This document shows, in pieces, positions 9,452 through 20,512 of a stretch of 64,000 bases of DNA. Made by a program: the position numbers and the translations under genes. Origin of the DNA: Spirulinaceae cyanobacterium SM2_1_0 (lineage in GTDB: Bacteria > Cyanobacteriota > Cyanobacteriia > Cyanobacteriales > Spirulinaceae); the NCBI GenBank assembly GCA_012031265.1, contig JAAUTY010000010.1:24542-88541 (forward strand), read 5' to 3'. Under the pieces are notes generated by a model that was given only the letters and a program-made list of their open reading frames with translations, was not told where the DNA came from and made no database searches. How positions within the stretch are numbered: the first letter of the stretch is position 1; each line of letters begins with the position of its first letter.

Positions 9452-12400
9452 TCAAGTTTGGTGGCTGGGGATGGCAATGATAAATGCGGTTCCGACGCCG
9501 AGCGTGGATTGGCACTCTAGGCGACCGCCATGCTTTTCGGCGACGATCTGATAACTGATCGACAGTCCGAGGCCTGTGCCTTGACCAATTGGCTTGGTGG
9601 TGAAGAAGGGATCGAATAGGCGCGGCAGTAGCTCGGCGGGGATGCCCTCGCCATTGTCACGAATGCGAATCTCGATCCAGTCGTCGGGCGATCGCTGTGT
9701 CGCAATTTCGATGCGGCTGGGGGCTGCCTCGTATTCGGCGGAGCTGCGTTGGCGATCGCGCTCTTCTAGGGCATCGATGGCGTTGCTGAGCACATTCATA
9801 AACACCTGATTCAACTGACCGGCGTAGCACTCAACGCGCGGCAGTTCGCCATAATTTTTGACGATTTCCACGCCTGGATGGCTGATTGAGCCTTTGATGC
9901 GGTTGTGCAAAATCGTCAGGGTGCTGTCAATGCCTTCGTGGATGTCCACGGCCTTCATCTCCGCCTCGTCCATGCGCGAGAAGTTGCGGAGCGAGGCGAC
10001 GATGCTCTTGATGCGCTCGGCTCCGACTTGCATGGAGTGCAGTAGTTTGGGGAGATCTTCGATCAGAAACTCGAGATCGATGTCGTCGCAGGTGGTGGCG
10101 ATCGCCGCTACGGGCGTCTGGTAGTGCTGCTGATAGAGCCGAACCAGGCGGATCAGATCATGGGTGTAGTCCTGGGCGTGATCGACATTGCCGTAGATAA
10201 AGTTGACGGGATTATTGATCTCATGGGCGACGCCAGCGACCAATTGTCCGAGGCTAGACATTTTTTCCGTCTGCACCAGTTGCGCTTGGGTGCGGCGCAA
10301 CTCACGCAGCGTCGTTTCTAGATCCTGAGTTTGCTGGCGTAGGCGGGCTTCGGAGGCGCGCAGTGCGGTTTCGGCGGTGTGGCGAATCTCGGCGATCGCG
10401 ATCATTTCGCCAATCTGTCGTAGTAATCGCTCGTCGGCCGCCGTCCAGGGCCGCCACCGCCGTACCTGCTCGACGCCGATCAGGCCGACCACCCGACCAG
10501 AGTAGATCAGCGGCACGTGGAGGAGCGCCTGCGTGTCGGCGCTGAACAGGTTCTGGTGTTCATCAGCGGTTCCCGGCCAAGCATCGGGGGTGGCGATCGC
10601 CACTGCCCGGCCAGCTTGCAACTCGCGCTCGCAGGCGGGAATGACTGCAAATTCATCCGGCAGTGGCGCTGTGGCAACTTTGGCTAGGCTCTGGTGAACC
10701 CAAGCGTGGGTTTGGATAAGGCGATCGTGGTTGTCACTGTAGCGGCGGATATAGGTGCGATCGCAGCGCGTGAAGCGCCCGGCCGCGCGCAGGGCGTAGT
10801 CAATGGCAGTCTCGAGGTTGCGATCAATAAACTGCCGCGAAAGACGGCTAAGGAGCTTGTCTTGGGATGCCCGGTAGCGGAGGGTTGCCGAGGTTTGGCG
10901 ACGTTCCTGCCAGAGACCGATGGCGACGGACACTGTTTGCAATAAGTTGATATCAGTCTCGTCCCACTGCCGCGCTGTTTCACAGTCATCGAAGCCAATG
11001 AAGCCAAAAAACTCACCATTGGCAAAGATCGGCAGTATGAGAATCGAGAGAACGCCGTGGGCGGCTAGGGCCTCACGCTCGGGGCTGGGCAGCTCCGCGA
11101 TAATCTCGGCAATAATCTGACCGCTCGTCAGGCAAGGATACCAATGCGGGACGGCAGCGGCGAGATCGAGGTTTTGCAATGTCGGATCGTCGATGTCGGG
11201 CGAGACACCGGGCGCACACCACTCAGCCTCGTAATTGGCGAGCAGTCGGCCGCTCCGATCGTGATGGTTCTCGAAGATGTAGATGCGGCTGGCTTGGCTC
11301 ACTGTACCCAGGATCTCGAGGACGGGCTGGTAGTCAGGAGTGCGATCCGAGTCTCCGAGCAGATAGCGTTGCACCTCGACGATGGCGGTGGAGTAGTTCT
11401 GGCGCTGGCGGAGTTTCGCTTCATTCGCTTTGCGCTCGCTGATGTCGGTGGCGAGCATGACGAAGCCGACGATCTCGCCGGTGTCGGCTTGGATGCTGCT
11501 GGCGCGCAGCAGGGCTTGAATCGCCTGACCATCGCAGGTGCGCTGCTCGATCTCGTGGCTCCAGGTGCCGCCATTGAGCACGGTGCTAAACAGGCCGAGC
11601 ATGGCGTCGGCGTCGGTGAAGGTGGCAGCCAGACCACCGCCGCTTTGCAGGGCGGCAACCGACGGGTAGCGATAGAGCTGGGCGAAGGCGGGGTTGCAAT
11701 AGAGTGCTCTGCCATCGAGATCGGCGATCACGATCGCATCTCCGGCGCTCTCGACGGCCTGTTGGAAACGTTGCAAGGCGGCAGCGGACTGCTTGCGATC
11801 GCTGATGTCTCGGACGATCACCAGGGTTTCATCCGGCCCGCTGACGGCAATGCGAATTTCTTGGTCGTACATGCGGCCATCGTGCGTCAGTTGGGCTTCA
11901 AAGACCTGCGGCTCACCGGTTGCCAGTGCTCGTTGGATGTAGTGCAATTGCTCAGCCGCGAGATCTGGCGGCAGGATTTCGCGCAGGTGCTTGCCAATGC
12001 GATCGCGCGCGAAGTGCACCTGGCAGTCACCCTCACCGATGTAGTCGCGGTAGTAGCCCTCGCCATCGATCCGCATCATCAGGTCGGGAATGGCGCTGAC
12101 GATGGCGCGGTTGCGGGCTTCGCTCTGGCGCAGGGCATTTTCAAATTGTTTGCGGTCGGTGACATCGACACAGGCGATCGCATAGCCACTCGCGAGTTGC
12201 AATCGCTGCGGTTCGATCAGGGCGCGGGCCTGGGCATAGATCCAGCGGCTGGAGCCATCGGGACGCTGAAAACGAAATTCGGATTGGAACAGGTAGCTCG
12301 ACTGCGAGGCGTCCTGCCATTCGGTTTGAACCCGCGGACGATCCTCGGCGGCGATTGCTTGCAGCCAGTTGAAACCATGCAAGGCCCGTTGATGCAAGCC

Positions 12401-12988
12401 GGTCAGAATGCAGGCCTGCTGATTTGCATAGATGCAGTTGCCACTCGCATCGGTGTTGAAAATAGCAACAGGAACGGTCTCCGCCAGAGTTTGGTAGTAG
12501 CGCTTGCTGGCTTGCAGTGCCGCTTCAGCCGACTGACGATTAGTGTTGAAAATATTGTCCCAGGGGGTTGTAAATCCGGGATGATCGCGCCGCACCTGTT
12601 GGGCGAGAATGACACCGCTAATCTCACCGGTGCGATCGCGCCAGGGCTGAGCTTGCCACTGCACCCAGAGCTGCTGTCCATCTAGCGCAGTCAAGATCGC
12701 GGCGGGTGACTCGACCGACGCGCCCGCGAGACATGATTCTAGAGCCGCTTGCCATTCAGTCGGCGGTTGGGGCAAGCTGTCCAGATAGGGCAAGCCATAG
12801 GGAATTGCGGTGCGTAGGCTGTCGGCAAGCCAGCGATCACTCGCGGCCTGAATGCGGAGTTGGCGGTCGAGCAATACCAAAGCTACCGGCGCTTGAGCCG
12901 CGAGAATGCTGGCAAAGTCAGCGATCGCGCTCTCGCCGGAAGAGTCAGGCAGCGGCAGCGGCTGACGATTCGAGGGCGGCACAGACAT
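9452..12988 (-). CDS. Multi-sensor PAS/GAF histidine kinase
   Basis: 1178 residues with no obvious transmembrane segment, so probably soluble. In order: about four PAS modules (roughly residues 25-135, 155-285, 285-400, 400-520), two GAF domains (about 530-690 and 700-865), a coiled coil (about 870-905), then a HisKA-like dimerisation domain with phosphoacceptor His in [19 protein letters not shown], and an ATP-binding domain with N box [11 protein letters not shown]1 box RDNGEGIP, F box [10 protein letters not shown] and G2 box GQGTGLGLS. The GAFs lack an obvious bilin-binding Cys, though I could not align them rigorously. The H box type ([10 protein letters not shown]) is common in cyanobacterial orphan kinases. 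It is convergent with ispH; no adjacent response regulator shares its strand. The signal is unknown. Confidence 0.92.
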   Translation of the reverse strand: MSVPPSNRQPLPLPDSSGESAIADFASILAAQAPVALVLLDRQLRIQAASDRWLADSLRTAIPYGLPYLDSLPQPPTEWQAALESCLAGASVESPAAILTALDGQQLWVQWQAQPWRDRTGEISGVILAQQVRRDHPGFTTPWDNIFNTNRQSAEAALQASKRYYQTLAETVPVAIFNTDASGNCIYANQQACILTGLHQRALHGFNWLQAIAAEDRPRVQTEWQDASQSSYLFQSEFRFQRPDGSSRWIYAQARALIEPQRLQLASGYAIACVDVTDRKQFENALRQSEARNRAIVSAIPDLMMRIDGEGYYRDYIGEGDCQVHFARDRIGKHLREILPPDLAAEQLHYIQRALATGEPQVFEAQLTHDGRMYDQEIRIAVSGPDETLVIVRDISDRKQSAAALQRFQQAVESAGDAIVIADLDGRALYCNPAFAQLYRYPSVAALQSGGGLAATFTDADAMLGLFSTVLNGGTWSHEIEQRTCDGQAIQALLRASSIQADTGEIVGFVMLATDISERKANEAKLRQRQNYSTAIVEVQRYLLGDSDRTPDYQPVLEILGTVSQASRIYIFENHHDRSGRLLANYEAEWCAPGVSPDIDDPTLQNLDLAAAVPHWYPCLTSGQIIAEIIAELPSPEREALAAHGVLSILILPIFANGEFFGFIGFDDCETARQWDETDINLLQTVSVAIGLWQERRQTSATLRYRASQDKLLSRLSRQFIDRNLETAIDYALRAAGRFTRCDRTYIRRYSDNHDRLIQTHAWVHQSLAKVATAPLPDEFAVIPACERELQAGRAVAIATPDAWPGTADEHQNLFSADTQALLHVPLIYSGRVVGLIGVEQVRRWRPWTAADERLLRQIGEMIAIAEIRHTAETALRASEARLRQQTQDLETTLRELRRTQAQLVQTEKMSSLGQLVAGVAHEINNPVNFIYGNVDHAQDYTHDLIRLVRLYQQHYQTPVAAIATTCDDIDLEFLIEDLPKLLHSMQVGAERIKSIVASLRNFSRMDEAEMKAVDIHEGIDSTLTILHNRIKGSISHPGVEIVKNYGELPRVECYAGQLNQVFMNVLSNAIDALEERDRQRSSAEYEAAPSRIEIATQRSPDDWIEIRIRDNGEGIPAELLPRLFDPFFTTKPIGQGTGLGLSISYQIVAEKHGGRLECQSTLGVGTAFIIAIPSHQT

Positions 12989-13094
12989 GAGGAATAGCGA
13001 AGTGAGCGAGCAACAAGCGGCAAGCGCACCCTGAATGCTCTGCTACTAATCTAGCGGCTAACCGCCAGAAACGCGGCGGGCGATCGCTACACCG

Positions 13095-13131
13095 GCCAAA
13101 ACAAACTACGGAGGCTGATACCCAACCTCCG
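13095..13131 (-). terminator. Terminator of the apc operon
   Basis: Read on the minus strand, a CGGAGG...CCTCCG stem (13126-13131 with 13109-13114, 11-base loop) is followed by TAGTTTGTTTT. It lies about 30 bases past the apcC stop and probably ends the apcABC transcript. Confidence 0.65.
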
Positions 13132-13159
13132 CACTTTATCGCAAATCTCAGCCGTGAAG

Positions 13160-13363
13160 CTACAGCAAACCCGCGTTAGCTCCCGGTTTGCCAGTCGCCA
13201 ATTCAACCTTAACAATCTTGCCGCCCATTTTCATGATCCGTTGCTGCTCCCGAAACCAGTTGTCGTAGGGAACTAATTTCGTGAAGTAGGTATTTTGCAG
13301 CTCGCGCTGCGTGCGAATGCGAGTCTGGCTCGGCACGCAGGCGGTCACTTTAAACATCCGCAT
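13160..13363 (-). CDS. apcC: Allophycocyanin core small linker (LC 7.8)
   Basis: 67-residue phycobilisome core linker that sits inside the allophycocyanin disc and shifts its emission toward the terminal emitters. The sequence starts MRMFKVTACVPSQTRIRTQRELQNTYF, with the CpcD-like fold signature FKVTACVPS and RELQNTYFTKLVPYDNWF, as in all known ApcC proteins. It is basic, as expected for a linker. It is the third gene of the apcA-apcB-apcC operon, 179 bases after apcB, and the gap holds a long inverted repeat that probably sets its lower transcript level. Confidence 0.97.
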   Translation of the reverse strand: MRMFKVTACVPSQTRIRTQRELQNTYFTKLVPYDNWFREQQRIMKMGGKIVKVELATGKPGANAGLL

Positions 13364-13408
13364 CGATCCGTCTCTCCCGTGTTATCTAATGGCTGTTTAT
13401 CTAAATGC

Positions 13409-13504
13409 AATTCGGGAGTTTGCCAAGCCAATACTAGCGGGTCAAAACCTATCATCAGGATAAGTCTGCAACACTCTAGCACTCGCTCGCTAAACTCCCG
13501 AATT
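13409..13504 (-). promoter_or_regulatory. Inverted repeat between apcB and apcC (mRNA attenuator or stabiliser)
   Basis: A perfect 13 bp inverted repeat, AATTCGGGAGTTT (13409-13421) with AAACTCCCGAATT (13492-13504), encloses about 70 bases in the apcB-apcC gap. In other cyanobacteria the apcAB message is more abundant than apcABC, and an intercistronic structure is implicated. I infer the same role here. There is no T-tract, so it is not a plain terminator; RNA stabilisation of apcAB 3' ends is the best fit. Confidence 0.55.
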
Positions 13505-13542
13505 AAACTGCAACTGTCTGGAGTCAGTTGCGAGCAGCGAGC

Positions 13543-14028
13543 CTAGCTCAAGCCGGAGCAGATGTAGTCGAAGTACACACCCATTTCCTTGCCAGCATCC
13601 GGGCCGACGAGGCTAGCGGTGACTTCCTTCATCGCTTGGATCGCTTGCACGGTGGACGCGATCGGCACACCGAGAGAGTTATAGGTCTCTTTCAAGCCAT
13701 TGAGCACGCGCTCGTCGAGGATCGACGGGTCACCCGCCAGCATGGCATAGGTGGAGTAGCGCAGGTAGTAGTCGAGGTCGCGGATGCAAGCAGCATAGCG
13801 ACGGGTGGTGTACATATTGCCACCGGGGCGGGTGACATCAGAGTACAGCAGCGACTTTGCCACAGCTTCCTTGACGATCCCAGCGGCGTTGGCGCTGATC
13901 ACGCTTGCCGCACGGACGCGGAGTTGGCCGGTCTGAAAGTAGCTCTTGAGCTTGTCCATTGCTGAGCCGTCGAGGTACTTGCCCTGAACGTCAGCCGAAT
14001 TGATAACAGCGGTGATTGCGTCTTGCAT
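13543..14028 (-). CDS. apcB: Allophycocyanin beta subunit
   Basis: 161-residue phycobiliprotein of the phycobilisome core. The chromophore-binding Cys lies in [16 protein letters not shown] at about position 81, where phycocyanobilin is attached by a thioether bond. The globin-like helices and the C-terminal [13 protein letters not shown] are typical for ApcB. The methylated Asn of beta subunits (about residue 71) is seen in the [11 protein letters not shown] segment. It pairs with ApcA to form trimers that pass energy to the photosystems. It lies 83 bases downstream of apcA and ahead of apcC, the usual gene order. Confidence 0.98.
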   Translation of the reverse strand: MQDAITAVINSADVQGKYLDGSAMDKLKSYFQTGQLRVRAASVISANAAGIVKEAVAKSLLYSDVTRPGGNMYTTRRYAACIRDLDYYLRYSTYAMLAGDPSILDERVLNGLKETYNSLGVPIASTVQAIQAMKEVTASLVGPDAGKEMGVYFDYICSGLS

Positions 14029-14111
14029 TGCCTATTTCCTTAATGCCATTAAGTCTTTTACAAAGTCAGGGGCGCGCCGTAGCGCCCGCCAGCAGCGGGT
14101 CGCGAGGCGAC

Positions 14112-14597
14112 CTACTGCATCGCACCGACAACATAGTCAAAGTAGGTACCAGCTTCAGCCGCGTCATCAGCGGACATCATGCCAGTGGCTACGTCCTTCA
14201 TTGCACGCACGCTCAGGGCGACCGCCTCAATCGGGGTTCCCAGAGACTTGTACATTTCGCGCACGCCGACCAAGCCGATCTCTTCAATCGGGGTGACGTC
14301 GCCCGCAACCACGCCGTAAGTGATCAGGCGCAGGTAGTAGTCCATGTCGCGCAGGCAAGTCGCGGTCATTTCCTCGCCGTAGGCATTACCGCCGGGCGAG
14401 ACCACATCCGGACGTTGTTGAAAGAGCTTATCGCCTGCTTCTTTGACGATGCGCTCGCGCGATTCGGACAAAGTTTGCGCGATCCGTAGGCGGCTTTCGC
14501 CCGTGGTGACGAAAGACTTGATGCGATCCAATTCACCGGGGCTTAGATAACGAGCCTCAGCATCGGCATTCACGATTGACTTCGTGACAATACTCAT
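14112..14597 (-). CDS. apcA: Allophycocyanin alpha subunit
   Basis: 161-residue alpha subunit of allophycocyanin. The bilin-binding Cys is in [19 protein letters not shown] (about residue 81). The start [27 protein letters not shown] and end [12 protein letters not shown] match ApcA across cyanobacteria. A purine-rich GGAGGAATCC stretch just upstream of the ATG (about 14604-14613, minus strand) provides a strong ribosome binding site. It is the first gene of the apc operon. The core-membrane linker gene apcE, often upstream, is not present here. The region 14598-14830 is AT-rich and should contain the light-responsive promoter. Confidence 0.98.
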   Translation of the reverse strand: MSIVTKSIVNADAEARYLSPGELDRIKSFVTTGESRLRIAQTLSESRERIVKEAGDKLFQQRPDVVSPGGNAYGEEMTATCLRDMDYYLRLITYGVVAGDVTPIEEIGLVGVREMYKSLGTPIEAVALSVRAMKDVATGMMSADDAAEAGTYFDYVVGAMQ

Positions 14598-14874
14598 GGG
14601 GATGGATTCCTCCAGAAAAGAGCAGACCAGATATTTGTAAAAACTGGCTTTCTAATAATCGTCCGATCGCTGGGTGCAGCAGCAGCTAACCCAATCGCCG
14701 TCTGGCTTACGTAGCGACCTTCCGGGAATATTGTGAGGCATGGCGATCGCCTCTGCTCGGTCTTCTTAATATTTTGTAATCTAAATCCTCATTTTTCTGT
14801 CAACCGTCACATGACAAAGTGCCGCTGCTCGCGCTAGAGCACCCAGATTTCGGCACCACAGCACTCGATTGCCA

Positions 14875-15063
14875 TCAAAATCGCCGCATCTTCTCGGCTA
14901 GGAACAGCAGGCCGGTGCCCAAAGAGAGCAAAAACAACAGCCAGAGAATCCCGCCGGGTAAAAAGGCGAAGATCGCCAGACCGCGCAACACATAGACCAC
15001 AGTGGTCAGGCCAAGGGTCATGAAGAAGAGCGAGGAAATAATCGTTTCGGAGCGGGGGGTCAT
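14875..15063 (-). CDS. Small conserved cyanobacterial membrane protein
   Basis: 62 residues: MTPRSETIISSLFFMTLGLT, followed by two hydrophobic helices separated by a short loop (LRGLAIFAFLPGG) and ending EKMRRF. This is the profile of a small two-helix membrane protein conserved in cyanobacteria and without a characterised function. The ATG at 15063 is preferred to upstream in-frame codons, whose sequence is hydrophilic and non-conserved. It sits between apcA (same strand) and the divergent chlL gene. Confidence 0.72.
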   Translation of the reverse strand: MTPRSETIISSLFFMTLGLTTVVYVLRGLAIFAFLPGGILWLLFLLSLGTGLLFLAEKMRRF

Positions 15064-15549
15064 TACGGTTTCTCGGTTGGGGGCAGGGGATCGAACCACT
15101 GCGGGTTGTAACGTTGGTGTTACACTTCGCCGCCACGAGGCTGACTTTTGACCAACTGTAATCATTCTTTACTGAAACGAGATTTTTGACTCGCCAGCGA
15201 TCGCGCCCGATCACCAATCCGCTCAGCCAATAGAGGGTGGGCATTTGATGCAGGTGAGGCGATCGCCCAGACTCGGGTCATAGGACTGTTTGCTTTTTGT
15301 CACTCTTTATAAAAATAGGGCTTTTAAAAACCGTTTTACTGCCATTTAAGCTTCCCAGAACGATCCTAAGCAGCTTTAGCGGCATTTAGACTTGCTTGAG
15401 CGACTTTAAGCCGACTAGCGCCAACTTTCGCCTCTCGCACCACTTCCCAATGCCGCGCCATTGCGCCAATAATGCAACACAGCGACCGGCGATCAGCCAG
15501 GAATGGGGTCGGGACGCGATCGCCAGCATTCAAACAGGAGACAGCCCGC
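15064..15549. other. Divergent intergenic region upstream of chlL
   Basis: These 486 bases lie between the small membrane protein gene and chlL. An AT-rich section at 15295-15345 (CTTTATAAAAATAGGGCTTTTAAAAACC) is a likely promoter region. From about 15340 to 15420 short degenerate motifs of the type CTTTA(A)GC or ATTTA(A/G) recur roughly every 20 bases, perhaps a regulatory array. No gene is recognised. The GGAG at about 15537 is the chlL ribosome binding site. Confidence 0.4.
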
Positions 15550-16419
15550 GTGAAACTCTCAGTCTACGGAAAAGGCGGTATCGGCAAATCGACAACCAGT
15601 TGCAACATCTCCGTCGCCCTCGCCAAGCGCGGCAAGAAAGTCCTACAAATCGGTTGTGACCCCAAGCACGACAGCACCTTCACTCTCACCGGCTTCCTGA
15701 TCCCGACGATCATCGACACGCTGCAAGACAAAGACTTCCACTACGAAGACATCTGGCCCGAAGATGTCATCTATAAAGGCTATGCCGGGGTTGACTGTGT
15801 GGAGGCAGGCGGCCCGCCCGCCGGTGCCGGTTGCGGCGGCTACGTCGTCGGTGAAACCGTGAAACTGCTCAAAGAACTGAACGCCTTCGATGAATACGAT
15901 GTCATCCTCTTTGATGTGCTCGGCGATGTTGTGTGCGGCGGCTTTGCCGCGCCACTGAACTACTCCGACTACTGCATGATCGTCACCGACAACGGTTTCG
16001 ATGCCCTCTTCGCCGCCAATCGCATCGCCGCCTCCGTCCGCGAAAAAGCCCGCACGCACCCGCTCCGCCTCGCCGGTCTGATCGGCAACCGCACCTCAAA
16101 GCGCGATCTGATCAACAAATATATTGAAGCCGTGCCGATGCCGGTGCTCGAAGTGCTGCCGCTGATCGAGGACATCCGCGTCTCCCGCGTCAAGGGCAAG
16201 ACCTTGTTTGAAATGGCCGAGACTGACCCCTCGCTGAACTATGTCTGCGACTACTACCTGAATATTGCCGACCAGATTCTGGCGCAGCCGGAGGGCGTGG
16301 TTCCCAATGAGTCCCCCGACCGCGAACTCTTCACCTTACTTTCCGATTACTATCTAAACCCGGCAACCGCTCCCGCCCCCACCCCGGCGGAGGCAGAGCT
16401 GGATTTAATGATGGTTTGA
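15550..16419 (+). CDS. chlL: Light-independent protochlorophyllide reductase iron protein
   Basis: 289-residue NifH-like homodimeric ATPase that passes electrons from its 4Fe-4S cluster to the ChlN-ChlB catalytic component of DPOR, allowing chlorophyll synthesis in the dark. It has a P-loop [14 protein letters not shown], switch regions around CDPKHDST and [14 protein letters not shown], and the two cluster Cys in [11 protein letters not shown] and VVCGGFAAP. The GTG start at 15550 is chosen because ChlL proteins begin MKLxVYGKGG and a GGAG lies 10 bases upstream; the ATG at 15472 would add 26 non-conserved residues. chlN follows on the same strand after a repeat element. chlB is not in the window. 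Confidence 0.97.
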   Translation: MKLSVYGKGGIGKSTTSCNISVALAKRGKKVLQIGCDPKHDSTFTLTGFLIPTIIDTLQDKDFHYEDIWPEDVIYKGYAGVDCVEAGGPPAGAGCGGYVVGETVKLLKELNAFDEYDVILFDVLGDVVCGGFAAPLNYSDYCMIVTDNGFDALFAANRIAASVREKARTHPLRLAGLIGNRTSKRDLINKYIEAVPMPVLEVLPLIEDIRVSRVKGKTLFEMAETDPSLNYVCDYYLNIADQILAQPEGVVPNESPDRELFTLLSDYYLNPATAPAPTPAEAELDLMMV

Positions 16420-16423
16420 TCGA

Positions 16424-16527
16424 CTAGTACAAGGCGGCGGCAATGAGATGCCCATTCAAAATCTACAGGATGCCCGTGTTGCAGGCACTCAAAACTCAAA
16501 ACCCAAAACACCGCGCAGCGGTACTAG
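16424..16527 (+). repeat. Interspersed CTAG-bounded repeat, copy A (between chlL and chlN)
   Basis: 104-base copy of the MITE-like family. It is bounded by CTAG at both ends (16424-16427 and 16524-16527). Left part: TACAAGGCGGCGGCAATGAG, then ATGCCCATTCA. Middle: AGGATGCCCG. Right part: ACTCAAAACTCAAAACCCAA tract, then CCGCGCAGCGGTA. The element occupies most of the chlL-chlN gap and must be co-transcribed if the two genes form an operon. There is no ORF. Confidence 0.85.
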
Positions 16528-16566
16528 CACCAAGCCCATTGAACGCTGACCCCCCACTGAGTATGA

Positions 16567-17988
<1,422 letters not shown>

Positions 17989-18017
17989 CGGGCAGAATTG
18001 CAAGTTTGGCTAGGCGA

Positions 18018-18044
18018 GAGCGAGCTAATGCTCGCTCTTTTTTT
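18018..18044 (+). terminator. Rho-independent terminator after chlN
   Basis: A perfect 8 bp stem GAGCGAGC-GCTCGCTC (18018-18025 with 18030-18037) with a TAAT loop is followed by seven T (18038-18044). It ends the chlL-chlN transcript. Confidence 0.9.
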
Positions 18045-18186
18045 GAGACGGTTCAGGGGAGTTAGGGCAGCAAAAGGGGGAAGCTTACGTGCGTGCCTCG
18101 TCGCAGACCTATGCCGACGAGACCAGTTGACCGCAGCATGACCATCAAGCCTGATTGCTATATCAATACCTAAATTATTGGGCAGC

Positions 18187-19821
18187 TTACTGAGCGACGA
18201 TCTGGCCGTAGTCGAGCTTGATCAGGCGATCGCCCAGATCAAAATAGCGGTCATCGTGGCTGATCGCGATGACGGTTTTGCCGCGATCGCGCAACTCCGG
18301 CAACAACTGCCGATAGAAAAAGTCGCGAAACAGCGGGTCTTGATCCGCTGCCCATTCATCGAAGAGGTAAATTGGGCGATCTTCTAGATAGGCAACCAGC
18401 AAGGCGAGGCGTTTGCGTTGGCCTTGGGAGAGGGCCGTCGTGGAGAAGCGATCGCCCTGCAAATGTACCTTGTGCGAGAGTTGCAACCGCTCGAGGTAAA
18501 CCTGCACCTGCTGTTCCAGTTGCGGTTTTTTTGCCACGCCGAGCAAGCGGTCGAAGAGATAGAAGTCACTGAAAATCACGGCGAAATGCTGGCGATACCA
18601 GTCGCGATTCGTTGCCGTGATCAATTGACCAGCAAAGTGAATTTCCCCGACATCCGGCGGATACAAGCCAACCAGTAACTTCGCCAACGTCGATTTACCA
18701 CTCCCATTACCACCGATGATGAAGACCAACTCTCCGGGCTGGAATTGCAGGTCGATCGGCCCTAAAACAAACCGTTGCTCCCTCTCAAGATTCCCGTAGT
18801 GGCACACCACCCCCCGCAATGCTAAGGCTTGCCAATCGGCGGCGAGGGGTGGCAATTTTTGGGGTTGATGGGTCGATGGTTGCTGACTCGTTTCTGACTT
18901 CTGGCTCAGGCCCAAATTCAACTGCTCGATCTTGCTTAAGGCGACATCGGCTTTGCCCAGCAACGGCAATTTGTTGACGATATTTTCCATCGGGCCGATG
19001 AGGTAGGCGAAGGCCAAGACCGCAGCAGCCAGGGTATCGGTTGGGATCTGGCTCAGCGGCGGCAGTCCGAATAGCACAATGCCAATGGCGGCGAAGAAAA
19101 TGAGCTTGCCGGTGCTGTCGGTGGTGGCAAATAGGCTCAGGCCCTGAACATTGTGTCGCCGAAACTGATCAGCGGTGCTCTGCAAATCGTGGGTGAGAAA
19201 GTCGTTACGGCGATCGCCATGCAACTTCAACTCTTTGACGCCATCGGTGATCGCCCGGAAGTGGCTGAAGAGGGCATCTTGGCGATCGCGTGCCCGTGCT
19301 AACTGTTGCCGACCTTGCTTGAGGAGCAAGCGGGTACTACTCGCCGCGAGTAAAGAAAGAGCAATCACCAGCGGAATTGCCTGCCAAATTAGAGTGGCGA
19401 TGTAGAGGAGGCAACCGGCAACGATCGCCAAGTTAATCAACAAAAAGGGCAGCACATAGACGGCATTGGCGATCGCCTGCACATCCTCCGTCAAGCTGGC
19501 TAACAAACGGGCTGCCCCCAGCGTTTCTAAATGCCGCAACTCCGCCGCTAGAATTTGCTCGCTCAGGCGCAACTGCAAGGCGAAGATCGCCCGCTGTGAG
19601 AGCCGAATCAGCACAATGCGGGCGAAAACGCTGGTGACGAGGGCGATCGCGGCTAAACCGGCAAAGCTCCAGGCGAGAATGGCGGGGGGGGTTTCGTATC
19701 GGAGCGATCGCCCGATCGTAGCAATCAGCCCCGCACTACTGCCGCCACTCAACAACCCAATCGCCACCGCGATCGCCACCGCCGGTAGAGACGACTGGAT
19801 GAGAAAGCGGAACAGTTTCAT
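18187..19821 (-). CDS. PvdE/SyrD-type ABC exporter (cyclic peptide exporter family)
   Basis: 544-residue half transporter with six N-terminal transmembrane helices (about residues 10-290) and a C-terminal ATPase. Walker A is IIGGNGSGKST, the signature is ALSQGQRKRLALL, Walker B is PIYLFDEWAAD, and the switch His is in AISHDDRYF. The FDEWAADQDP and SDFYLFD segments are characteristic of the PvdE/SyrD/cyclic-peptide exporter subfamily. Relatives export siderophore precursors or lipopeptides, but no peptide synthetase or precursor gene is visible nearby, so the cargo is unknown. The gene lies 16 bases after the PaiB-like gene and is probably co-transcribed with it. Confidence 0.88.
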   Translation of the reverse strand: MKLFRFLIQSSLPAVAIAVAIGLLSGGSSAGLIATIGRSLRYETPPAILAWSFAGLAAIALVTSVFARIVLIRLSQRAIFALQLRLSEQILAAELRHLETLGAARLLASLTEDVQAIANAVYVLPFLLINLAIVAGCLLYIATLIWQAIPLVIALSLLAASSTRLLLKQGRQQLARARDRQDALFSHFRAITDGVKELKLHGDRRNDFLTHDLQSTADQFRRHNVQGLSLFATTDSTGKLIFFAAIGIVLFGLPPLSQIPTDTLAAAVLAFAYLIGPMENIVNKLPLLGKADVALSKIEQLNLGLSQKSETSQQPSTHQPQKLPPLAADWQALALRGVVCHYGNLEREQRFVLGPIDLQFQPGELVFIIGGNGSGKSTLAKLLVGLYPPDVGEIHFAGQLITATNRDWYRQHFAVIFSDFYLFDRLLGVAKKPQLEQQVQVYLERLQLSHKVHLQGDRFSTTALSQGQRKRLALLVAYLEDRPIYLFDEWAADQDPLFRDFFYRQLLPELRDRGKTVIAISHDDRYFDLGDRLIKLDYGQIVAQ

Positions 19822-19837
19822 GGGTTAGGTTCAGAGT

Positions 19838-20449
19838 TCATCTTTTCATCTCTATGCCAACCTCGCGAGCGGGAGGATCGGTACTTTGTAAGAGCGCTTC
19901 AGAAACATTTTCTCGCTCAGTATGCGAGCGGTTTTGGCTGAGCTTGTACTTGCCTTCCAGGCGCGTTACGGCCATTTCAAAACCGACCATGCCGTTCATC
20001 ATTCCTTCGCGAAATGAGTGAGACAACCCGTGCCAATGTTCTTTATAAGTCTCCTCATAAAATTCGATCATTTCATCGAGCATTGCCGCCATTTGTTCGG
20101 GTGAATCCTGGCGGGTGAGGATTGCTGGCGTCCCGTAGGCATGAACGGCGATGTAATTCCAAGTTGGCACACTCTCATGCCGTTCGTAGAGTTGCGGTGA
20201 GATGTAGGCGTGCGGGCCGGTGAAAATGGCCAGCGATTGAGCATCTGCGAATGCCTGCCATTGGGGATTTTGTTTCGCCAGATGCCCCCGCAGGATCACA
20301 ACCTCTGCTTGCTGCGTCGCTACCAACGGAATATGTGAGGCATAGGGGACACCATCTACTAGCGACACCAAAGTTGCAAAGCTATTTGCTTGCATAAATG
20401 CGAGCAAGCGTTCGCGATTGTCTTCTTGAAAGAGGGTTGGGCGGTACAT
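19838..20449 (-). CDS. PaiB-family FMN-binding protein
   Basis: 203 residues of the PaiB/flavin-split-barrel type: MYRPTLFQEDNRERLLAFMQ at the start, PYASHIPLV, RGHLAKQNPQW, FTGPHAYISPQLYE, PTWNYIAVHAYG, and a C-terminal GMMNGMVGFEM followed by LEGKYKLSQNRS. These are the conserved blocks of the family, annotated as FMN-binding negative regulators or general stress flavoproteins. The enzymatic role is not established. It lies between a methyltransferase gene and the ABC exporter on the same strand; the 16-base spacing to the exporter suggests co-expression. Confidence 0.88.
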   Translation of the reverse strand: MYRPTLFQEDNRERLLAFMQANSFATLVSLVDGVPYASHIPLVATQQAEVVILRGHLAKQNPQWQAFADAQSLAIFTGPHAYISPQLYERHESVPTWNYIAVHAYGTPAILTRQDSPEQMAAMLDEMIEFYEETYKEHWHGLSHSFREGMMNGMVGFEMAVTRLEGKYKLSQNRSHTERENVSEALLQSTDPPAREVGIEMKR

Positions 20450-20512
20450 GGCGAGCGGCGGTGAATCAGTTGAGGGAATCGAGTCGGCGATCGCCCAGCG
20501 ATCACAATCAAT

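Noticed and set aside
11144..12685. 513-residue plus-strand open frame antisense to the histidine kinase
   Set aside because: It is an exact shadow of the kinase; it has no domain signature, and the kinase's PAS, GAF and ATPase motifs are clear. High GC produces such frames.
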